DNA of 64,000 nucleotides from JAPXRI01 sp033813635 (GTDB lineage Bacteria > Bacillota > Clostridia > Oscillospirales > QAMX01): the NCBI GenBank assembly GCA_033813635.1, contig JAPXRI010000010.1, positions 1 through 64,000 on the forward strand, given 5' to 3'. This document shows, in pieces, positions 58,021-64,000 of the stretch; positions within the stretch are counted from its first letter, which is position 1; each line of letters opens with the position of its first letter. The notes beneath the pieces were generated by a model. That model was not told the DNA's origin and did not search any database. It saw only the letters and a list, made by a program, of their open reading frames with translations. A program made the position numbers and the translations under genes.

Positions 58021-58049
58021 ATTATATGCCACGGCACATGTTTTTTCAA
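58021..58049 (-). promoter_or_regulatory. Promoter of murD
   Basis: On the minus strand TTGAAA (58049-58044), 17 bases, TATAAT (58026-58021), 41 bases before the TTG start. Confidence 0.75.
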
Positions 58050-58093
58050 CTTAAATATACCCCCTTTATCTTAAATGTTTGCGTGTTTTCTTG

Positions 58094-58122
58094 TTGAATA
58101 AGGTCATCGCTTGATATATAAT
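58094..58122 (+). promoter_or_regulatory. Promoter of GH109-like gene
   Basis: TTGAAT (58094-58099), 17 bases, TATAAT (58117-58122), 36 bases before the start. Confidence 0.65.
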
Positions 58123-58157
58123 AGTACGGACATTATGAAAAGTGTGGAGGCAACTAC

Positions 58158-59381
58158 ATGAAGGACAGCAGTATCAATATGGCGGTTATCGGCCTCGGCG
58201 GCAGGGGCTTCGGTATGATGTGCAATCTTCTCGAAATGAAAGACGTCAATATCATCGGCGTCTGCGATCTGCTCGAAGAGCGCAAGCAGCGCGCTTTCGA
58301 TAAGGTCAAGGAAGCGAGAGGCATCGGACCCGCTGCTGAAACCGATTACAGAAAAATCCTCGAGCTTAAGGAGCTTGACGCGGTTCTTATAACCACCAGC
58401 TGGCAGACCCATCTCCGCATCGCGATTGACGCGATGAACGCCGGAAAGTATGTGGCGAGCGAGGTCGGCGGCGCCTGCTCGGTGGACGAGTGCTGGGAGC
58501 TTGTAAGGACCTATCAGAGGACGGGCGTCCCCTGCATGATGATTGAAAACTGCTGTTACGGCCGCGAGGAACTCGCGCTTTTAAATATGGTAAAGCAGAA
58601 TCTGTTCGGCGAAATCATCCACTGCCGCTGCGGATATGAGCACGACCTGCGGGATGAAGTAGCCAAAGGGCATATCAATCACCATTACCGCCTTGACAAC
58701 TACCACCACAGAAACGGCGACGTTTACCCGACGCACGGCGCCGGCCCGATGGCGAAAATACTGAACATCAACAGGGGCAACCGCTTCGTCAGCCTGACGT
58801 CGATGGCCTCAAAGGCGAGAGGCCTTAAGGAGTGGGTCAAAAACAACATGCCCGCCGACAACGAGGTCAACTTCTTCGACATCACCCAGGGGGACGTCGT
58901 AACCACTATGATTAAATGCGCCCACGGCGAAACCCTCGTGATCACCCACGACACAACGCTCCCCCGCCCCTATTCCCGCGGCGGGTATGTCCAGGGCACC
59001 AAGGGGCTCTGGATGGAGGAGAATTACTCGATCTACCTCGAGGGCATAAGCGAGCCGCATAAATGGGAGTCGTTCAAGCCCTATATCGAGAAATACGAGC
59101 ATCCGCTCTGGAAATGGTACCGGGAAGAAGGCATCCGCGGCGGACACGGGGGCATGGACTACCTTGTTCTCCGCGCGTTTATAGAAAGCGTCGAGGCCCG
59201 GGAGGATACCCCGATTGACGCCTACGATTTCGCGACCTGGGCCGCGATTACGCCGCTGAGTGAGCAGTCCGTCGCCACGGGCAGCATGCCCCAGCCGTTC
59301 CCCGATTTCACCGACGGGCGCTACCTCGTCCGCGAGCCCGAAAGGTGTTGGAAATACTCGCTGACCGAGATACAGAGGTAA
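58158..59381 (+). CDS. Gfo/Idh/MocA family protein, GH109-like
   Basis: A 407-residue NAD(P)-binding protein. MAVIGLGGRGFGMMCNLLEM is the dinucleotide fold, and VLITTSWQTHLRIAIDAMNAGK the following conserved part. The C-terminal section with GDVYPTHGAGPMAKILNINR resembles GH109, an NAD-dependent alpha-N-acetylgalactosaminidase. There is no signal peptide, so it should act in the cytoplasm on an imported amino sugar. A plain dehydrogenase cannot be ruled out. The ATG follows GTGGAGG; it has its own promoter and terminator, so it is a single-gene unit. Confidence 0.8.
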   Translation: MKDSSINMAVIGLGGRGFGMMCNLLEMKDVNIIGVCDLLEERKQRAFDKVKEARGIGPAAETDYRKILELKELDAVLITTSWQTHLRIAIDAMNAGKYVASEVGGACSVDECWELVRTYQRTGVPCMMIENCCYGREELALLNMVKQNLFGEIIHCRCGYEHDLRDEVAKGHINHHYRLDNYHHRNGDVYPTHGAGPMAKILNINRGNRFVSLTSMASKARGLKEWVKNNMPADNEVNFFDITQGDVVTTMIKCAHGETLVITHDTTLPRPYSRGGYVQGTKGLWMEENYSIYLEGISEPHKWESFKPYIEKYEHPLWKWYREEGIRGGHGGMDYLVLRAFIESVEAREDTPIDAYDFATWAAITPLSEQSVATGSMPQPFPDFTDGRYLVREPERCWKYSLTEIQR

Positions 59382-59393
59382 CAGATTTTTTGA

Positions 59394-59428
59394 AAGCTGC
59401 CGTCTAAAAAACGGCGGCTTGTTTTTTT
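59394..59428 (+). terminator. Terminator of GH109-like gene
   Basis: A 10-bp stem with one G-T pair (59394-59403 with 59411-59420), A-rich loop, followed by GTTTTTTT. Confidence 0.88.
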
Positions 59429-59484
59429 GCATAGAAGCCATCGTTTTTCAAACAATAACCTAGGAATCCATTTGTAAAAAGGAA

Positions 59485-60396
59485 GTGTCGCTTATTTACA
59501 CCAAGAGAACCGACCTCGCCGTGGAGGCGAGAGATCTTTACAACGAGGCTTCGAAATCCGCCGGCGATCCGGACGGGGTAATTTCTACCGAATTCGAATC
59601 CGAGGGGCTTAAAGTTCACGCCGTGGATATCACTACCGAGAACGGCGCCCAAAAGCTCGGCAAACCTGCCGGCAGATATGTCACGATAGACATAGACCCG
59701 TTGATCGCCCACGAGGAAAACGCGTTCGCGAGGGCCGTCAACGCGATCGCCGGCGAGCTGAAAAAGCTTTTGCAGCCCGACCCGAACAAGCCCGTTATGG
59801 TCGTCGGCCTCGGAAACAAGGAGATTACGCCGGATTCGATAGGCCCGAGAGCCGCCGAGAAAATTCTCGCTACGCGCCATCTGTTATCCAGCATGCCCAA
59901 CCAGTTCGGCATGCTGAAGCCCGTTACGGTGCTCTCGCCTGGTGTTCTCGGAATGACCGGCATCGAATCCGGCGAGATTATCTCCGGCGTTGCCGCCAAG
60001 GTCCCCCCGAGCGTGCTGATTATTATCGACGCGCTGGCGTCAAGGGAGGCCGGACGCCTCTGCAGGAGCGTGCAGCTGTCGAACACGGGCGTTACCCCCG
60101 GCTCGGGGGTCAACAACAACCGCTTCGCGATTAACCGCCAGAGCATGGGAATCCCCTGCATATCGATAGGCGTCCCGACAGTCGTCGACGCGGCGACGCT
60201 TACGGCGGATATAATGGACGATCAGGGGCTGAAATACGATATAAACGCGCTTCACGACAAGTACGGGAGCACATTTGTCACGCTTAAAGAAATTGACGTT
60301 CAGGCGAGCGACTGCGCAAAGGTAATCGCTTACGGAGTCAACGCATCAATCCAGACCGAGCTTTCGATTGAGGACATCGACATGTTTCTGTCCTGA
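59485..60396 (+). CDS. gpr: Germination protease GPR
   Basis: A 303-residue aspartic-type protease that degrades small acid-soluble spore proteins during germination. YTKRTDLAVEA is the usual N terminus, VMVVGLGNKEITPDSIGPRA and SPGVLGMTGIESGEI the core, and LIIIDALASREAGRLCRSVQ the conserved centre. It starts at GTG (59485), though AAGGA lies only one or two bases upstream; ATT at 59494 would have better spacing but is a rare start. spoIIP follows, as in many spore formers. Confidence 0.95.
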   Translation: MSLIYTKRTDLAVEARDLYNEASKSAGDPDGVISTEFESEGLKVHAVDITTENGAQKLGKPAGRYVTIDIDPLIAHEENAFARAVNAIAGELKKLLQPDPNKPVMVVGLGNKEITPDSIGPRAAEKILATRHLLSSMPNQFGMLKPVTVLSPGVLGMTGIESGEIISGVAAKVPPSVLIIIDALASREAGRLCRSVQLSNTGVTPGSGVNNNRFAINRQSMGIPCISIGVPTVVDAATLTADIMDDQGLKYDINALHDKYGSTFVTLKEIDVQASDCAKVIAYGVNASIQTELSIEDIDMFLS

Positions 60397-60414
60397 CCCC
60401 GTTTCCTCCTCCCG

Positions 60415-60442
60415 GCATATGCGCCGCCGGCGGCGCATATGC
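60415..60442. repeat. 28-bp perfect palindrome between gpr and spoIIP
   Basis: The sequence gcatatgcgccgcc is followed at once by its reverse complement, giving a fully symmetric 28-bp site with no T tract. It may be a strong RNA hairpin between gpr and spoIIP or a protein-binding site. Confidence 0.85.
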
Positions 60443-60479
60443 TTTACCGATGGAGTATTCTACGGCGGGAGGTTTACTT

Positions 60480-61868
60480 ATGGAATGTGAAAATGACAGA
60501 GCCGCCCCGAATGAGCTTGAGCTTTTATGCGTCCGCCCCGGGGCCGCTTCCGATGATTACCCGCGGGACAAGCCGGATATTTCGGTTGAAGAGGCCCTGA
60601 CGGACATCGAGACGACGAAGCCCGGCAGCGACGGCGGCTTTGATTTTGCGCCGGAGCCCGTTCCCTTTGCCCGATCTGCGGCGGCCTGCGCGGAACCCTA
60701 TGTCGAGCGGCAGCCGAAGCTTTTCAAAAGGATGATCGTCACCGTAATATGTGCATTTATGATGATCTCCGCGCCGTCAAGCTTCGGGGATTTCGTTCAG
60801 ACCGCCGCCGAGAACTCCGGTATTTCAAGCTTTATCGTCTCGCTCGAGACCGGTGCGCACGGCGACAGCCAATTCCTCCCCTCGGATTTCCTGGCGAGCC
60901 TGACCGCGAAACGCCTATTGTCCGCGATAATTCCGGATTTTGATTTGGGTAAAAGCAGCAACGGTACCGGCGACAGCACAACGCCTCCCGGCGGAGAAAA
61001 CGACGACTACTCGCTCGACGTGCCGGTAAATCAGGGGTATGTGAAAAGCTCCGTCCCAAGGATCGACACGGACGCTCTCGGCTCCGGCAGCGTAAAAACT
61101 CTGACAATCAACCCGACCTCTCCGGCAGGATACGATTTTTACAACGGAATATTCATCTTGAACGGCACTAGCAACAAGCTGGATATCGCCGCCCTTTTAA
61201 GCTCCGATATTGCCATCGGCAAAAAGACGGTCGAACCTTCGGTGCTGATAGTACATACCCATACCAGCGAGGCCTACACGCCGACGGCGCTTGACAGTTA
61301 CGTGACCACGGCAAACGACAGGTGCGGCGATATAAACTACAACGTTGTGCGGGTCGGCACGGAAATAGCCAATTTTCTCGAGTCAAAGGGGATCGGCGTG
61401 ATTCACCTCAAGGATTTCTACGATACGTCGTACGACGGCGCGTATGACAGGTCCCTCGCGGCGGTACAGAAATGCCTAGACGAAAACCCGTCTATTAAGG
61501 TTGTTCTGGATATTCACCGCGACGCCCTGAACAGCGCCGATTCTCCGAAATACAAGCTGGTAACCGAGATAAACGGCAAAACCTCCGCACAGCTGATGCT
61601 CCTCGTCGGCAGCAACAGGGACGGTGACAATCCCGGCTGGCAGGAAAATCTGAAGCTCGCCGTTCAGGTTCAGGACAGGATGGTCAGAAAGTACCCGCTG
61701 CTCGCCAGGCCGATTAAGCTCACAAACGGCAGCTACAACCAATTCGTCGCGGACTGCGCGCTGCTGATCGAGGTGGGCACAAACGGCAATTCCCTCGACG
61801 AAGCCATCTACGCCGGAAAGCTGTTCGCCTCCTGCCTTTCCGAGGTACTGTTATCAATTTTTGCGTAA
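60480..61868 (+). CDS. spoIIP: Stage II sporulation protein P
   Basis: A 462-residue peptidoglycan amidase/endopeptidase of the engulfment machine. A cytoplasmic N terminus, one span (about 85-103, MIVTVICAFMMISAPSSF), a linker, then the SpoIIP domain with VLIVHTHTSEAYTP and KVVLDIHRDALN, which carry the zinc-binding His and Glu residues, and a C-terminal VADCALLIEVGTNGNSLDEA. The ATG at 60480 follows GGGAGG; an earlier ATG at 60450 is not supported by a ribosome site. Confidence 0.95.
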   Translation: MECENDRAAPNELELLCVRPGAASDDYPRDKPDISVEEALTDIETTKPGSDGGFDFAPEPVPFARSAAACAEPYVERQPKLFKRMIVTVICAFMMISAPSSFGDFVQTAAENSGISSFIVSLETGAHGDSQFLPSDFLASLTAKRLLSAIIPDFDLGKSSNGTGDSTTPPGGENDDYSLDVPVNQGYVKSSVPRIDTDALGSGSVKTLTINPTSPAGYDFYNGIFILNGTSNKLDIAALLSSDIAIGKKTVEPSVLIVHTHTSEAYTPTALDSYVTTANDRCGDINYNVVRVGTEIANFLESKGIGVIHLKDFYDTSYDGAYDRSLAAVQKCLDENPSIKVVLDIHRDALNSADSPKYKLVTEINGKTSAQLMLLVGSNRDGDNPGWQENLKLAVQVQDRMVRKYPLLARPIKLTNGSYNQFVADCALLIEVGTNGNSLDEAIYAGKLFASCLSEVLLSIFA

Positions 61869-61883
61869 TTTTGATGCATCCGC

Positions 61884-61912
61884 TTGTTACTTGGCAAATA
61901 TTGTGATATACT
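61884..61912 (+). promoter_or_regulatory. Promoter of DivIVA-like gene
   Basis: TTGTTA (61884-61889), 17 bases, TATACT (61907-61912), 32 bases before the GTG start. Confidence 0.55.
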
Positions 61913-61944
61913 TTACACAAAGATAATTATAGGAGGCAATGATT

Positions 61945-62541
61945 GTGTCTTCAAATGATAAGAAAGTTTTTTTCAGGAAAAACTTGCTTGGCGGTTTCAA
62001 CAAGGCCGACGTTATCGATTACCTCGCGGCGCAGTCCAGGGAACAGCTTTCCGAAAAAGAGGGTTTAAAACGCGAGATCAACGAGAAAGAGAAGAAAATC
62101 AGAGAACTGTCCGAGAGGCTCGCCAATTATGAAAACGAATTCGTCAGATTGAATAAACAGATCGCGGATAAAGAGAGCGTCTGCGCCGCCGCCGCGGAGG
62201 AAACCGAGGCGCTGAAGAAAAAGCTCGCCGATAAGACCGCTGAAGCCGAGATGCTCGCCGAAAATCTCTCGCTGGCCAATCAGATGCGCGGCGCGGTTGA
62301 GCAAAAGCTTGAGAAAATATATACCGAGCTGCGCGCCGTCGCGGGAAGCAACCTCTCCGAAAACGAGGATATCCAGATAAAGGACGAACAGATCGCCCGC
62401 CTCAAGACACAAATCTCAGCCCTCGCCGACGAAAACACAAAGCTCACCGAAAAGATCAACAAGCTCACCGAGTACAACAATAAGATCGCCGAGCTGCTCG
62501 GGCAGATGTCCGCTCCCGACGCCTCTTCGGAACATAACTAA
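61945..62541 (+). CDS. DivIVA-like coiled-coil protein
   Basis: A 198-residue protein. The N terminus FFRKNLLGGFNKADVIDYLA is the DivIVA/GpsB-type start, after which nearly the whole protein is a charged coiled coil with heptads (REINEKEKKIRELSERLANY, LADKTAEAEMLAENLSLANQ). GTG (61945) is chosen because AGGAGG is eight bases upstream; the ATG at 61939 is too close. It is the second DivIVA-like protein of the window and sits after spoIIP, so it may serve the cell pole or septum during sporulation. That is inference. Confidence 0.8.
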   Translation: MSSNDKKVFFRKNLLGGFNKADVIDYLAAQSREQLSEKEGLKREINEKEKKIRELSERLANYENEFVRLNKQIADKESVCAAAAEETEALKKKLADKTAEAEMLAENLSLANQMRGAVEQKLEKIYTELRAVAGSNLSENEDIQIKDEQIARLKTQISALADENTKLTEKINKLTEYNNKIAELLGQMSAPDASSEHN

Positions 62542-62567
62542 AAAAGCGTGCAACACGAGAAAACAGT

Positions 62568-63107
62568 ATGTCAGATAATAAACCGATTGAAATCGAGCTT
62601 TCGCGCCTTGACGAGTATGCGTGTTCGCTTTCCGCCGGCGACGCGGTCCTGCTTACAGGCAGGGTTTACACCGCGAGAGACGCCGCGCACAAGAAAATCT
62701 CTGAGCTTTTGGATAAAAACCTCCCCCTCCCGTTTCCTCTGAAGGGCGCGGTTATTTATTACGCCGGCCCCACTCCCGCAAAACCCGGCAGGATTATCGG
62801 CTCCTGCGGGCCGACCACCTCCTCCCGCATGGACAGCTTTACGCCCAGGCTTTTATCCCTTGGCCTTAAGGGGATGATCGGAAAGGGCGACCGCAGCAAG
62901 GAAGTGGCGGATGCTATAAGTAGGTATTCCGCCATATATTTCTGCGCCGTGGGCGGCGCCGGCGCGCTGATATCAAAATCAGTGTTGTCGCTGAAGGAAA
63001 TCGCCTTTCCCGAGCTTGGCTGCGAATCCGTCAAGGAACTGACTGTTGAGCGTCTCCCCGCCTTCGTCGGGATCGACGCCGGAGGAAACACCGTTTTTTC
63101 AAGGTAA
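62568..63107 (+). CDS. Class I fumarase/tartrate dehydratase beta subunit
   Basis: A 179-residue protein matching the beta half of iron-sulfur fumarases and L-tartrate dehydratases: RVYTARDAAHKKISELL, IIGSCGPTTSSRMDSFTPRL, LKGMIGKGDRSKEVADA and CAVGGAGALIS. It needs an alpha subunit with the iron-sulfur cluster, usually encoded next to it; none is present in the window. It lies 26 bases after the DivIVA-like gene. Confidence 0.92.
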   Translation: MSDNKPIEIELSRLDEYACSLSAGDAVLLTGRVYTARDAAHKKISELLDKNLPLPFPLKGAVIYYAGPTPAKPGRIIGSCGPTTSSRMDSFTPRLLSLGLKGMIGKGDRSKEVADAISRYSAIYFCAVGGAGALISKSVLSLKEIAFPELGCESVKELTVERLPAFVGIDAGGNTVFSR

Positions 63108-63143
63108 ACGCGCTTCTTCAACATATAAAAGCGAGGTGTTCCG

Positions 63144-64000
63144 ATGAAAAACAAGCTAATCGCATCTCTCACGATTATTATGCTGCTTTTTTCGTTCGCG
63201 CTCTGCGGGTGCTCCAAGAACGCTGCGAAAACCGAAGGCGCCTCCGCCGGGGACAAAAACAGCGCATCAGAAACCCCCTCTTCCGAAGATTCCGGCTACA
63301 GCGGCGGAGATTCCGGCCTCAAGGTCATTTCTTCCGATCCCAACAGAAAACTGATTTACGACGTGACCTACGACATCGAAACCACCGGCTTCGACGCTTC
63401 CGTGTCCGCGCTGACGGAGCTGACTACCGCGCTTAACGGCTATGTTGAGTCCTCCGACATCAATTCCCGCCAGACATCCTCCGGCTACGCGCAGCGAAGG
63501 GTGGCGAATTTTGTTCTGCGCATCCCTGCCGGTAAGCTAAACGACTTTTTCGACGGCATCGGCTCAGTCGGCAGCATCCTGGGCGAAAAGCTCACAAGCA
63601 GCGACGTAACGCTGGAATATGTTGACACGGCCGCGCGCATAGACTCGCTGAAAGCGCAGGAAAAAAGCGTTCTCGCGCTGCTTGAAAAGGCCGACGGCCT
63701 GCAATACGTTCTGGAGATTCAGCAGGAGCTTGCGGACATCCGTTATCAGATCGAGACCTACACTTCCCAGCTAAACAAGCTTGACTCGCTTATATCCTAC
63801 AGCAGGGTCACCGTAAAGCTGACCGAGGTCTTCTCGGAGACGCAGGTCAGGGAGACCCCCGTCACCTTCGGCGAAAGACTCTCAGACACGTTCAACAAAA
63901 GCGTCAGCCGCGTCTGGAACGGACTGCAGGACTTCGCTATCTGGCTGCTCGGAAACATCGTCGAAATACTGCTTTATCTTATCATTTTAGCGGGAATCGT
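63144..64000 (+). CDS. DUF4349 lipoprotein, cut by window end
   Basis: At least 285 residues. A signal peptide with lipobox (LLFSFALCGCSKN), a Ser/Gly/Glu-rich linker, then the DUF4349 domain: KLIYDVTYDIETTGFDASVS, VANFVLRIPAGKLNDFFDGI, a coiled-coil stretch (RIDSLKAQEKSVLALLEKAD) and the start of a C-terminal span (WLLGNIVEILLYLIILAGIV) at the window edge. The ATG follows GCGAGGTG. Function unknown; surface anchored at both ends. Confidence 0.9.
   Translation, partial: MKNKLIASLTIIMLLFSFALCGCSKNAAKTEGASAGDKNSASETPSSEDSGYSGGDSGLKVISSDPNRKLIYDVTYDIETTGFDASVSALTELTTALNGYVESSDINSRQTSSGYAQRRVANFVLRIPAGKLNDFFDGIGSVGSILGEKLTSSDVTLEYVDTAARIDSLKAQEKSVLALLEKADGLQYVLEIQQELADIRYQIETYTSQLNKLDSLISYSRVTVKLTEVFSETQVRETPVTFGERLSDTFNKSVSRVWNGLQDFAIWLLGNIVEILLYLIILAGI

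Noticed and set aside
57981..58049. Longer N terminus of murD
   Set aside because: The extra codons lie over a TTGAAA-17-TATAAT promoter, and the TTG at 57980 has a strong GGGAGG site.

Overview
The window is about 64 kb of chromosome from a spore-forming, Gram-positive Clostridia-type bacterium, probably an uncultured relative of Oscillospirales. The evidence is gene content: spoVM, gpr and spoIIP (endospore formation and germination), sepF-yggT-divIVA, secG, a miaB-mutS-mutL-miaA-hfq operon, many TTG/GTG starts behind strong GGAGG-type ribosome sites, and no outer-membrane genes. No species can be named from the sequence alone.

Region 1 (1-9.9 kb) looks accessory. A minus-strand operon runs from about 6.48 kb down to 0.34 kb: signal peptidase I-like protein, seven-span membrane protein, kelch-repeat lipoprotein, HEAT-repeat protein, a minimal FtsZ-like GTPase that seems to start at ATA, a possible 39-residue protein, a DnaJ-type CxxCxGxG protein and a DUF1566 protein. 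It ends in an intrinsic terminator, and the 5' end of a group IIC intron lies directly behind that terminator. Facing the operon are a membrane-anchored Ser/Thr kinase with leucine-rich repeats and a helix-turn-helix-like protein. An IS256-family remnant and a tRNA-Arg(ACG) close the region. This is the best candidate for an undescribed system.

Region 2 (10.2-26.7 kb) is a plus-strand, tightly overlapped exopolysaccharide locus. It opens with a lipoprotein and a four-gene acyl/amide module (acyl carrier protein, PP-loop amidotransferase-like protein, AMP-forming ligase, AsnB-like synthase). Then follow Wzz-like and BY-kinase proteins, a sugar dehydratase, an epimerase, four glycosyltransferases, polymerase, flippase and acetyltransferase. 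No priming phosphoglycosyl transferase is present in the window.

Region 3 (26.9-37.8 kb) is mixed: a methyltransferase, an XRE/bactofilin-like fusion with ten 16-residue repeats, rarA and glyA, nth, a 26-codon spoVM, a small membrane protein, an exporter pair without an ATPase, a HAD phosphatase, and thiT behind a TPP riboswitch.

Region 4 (37.8-58 kb, mostly minus strand) holds core genes: rluD, lspA, a long DivIVA-like protein, yggT and sepF under a near-consensus promoter; an HlyD-like protein; hfq, miaA, mutL, mutS and miaB; secG (plus strand); and a homocysteine methyltransferase, argS, DUF1934 protein, ddl and murD.

Region 5 (58-64 kb, plus strand) carries a GH109-like oxidoreductase-fold protein, gpr, spoIIP, a second DivIVA-like coiled coil, an orphan fumarase beta subunit and a DUF4349 lipoprotein cut by the window edge. 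All function calls rest on motif and family recognition by eye; no database search was run.
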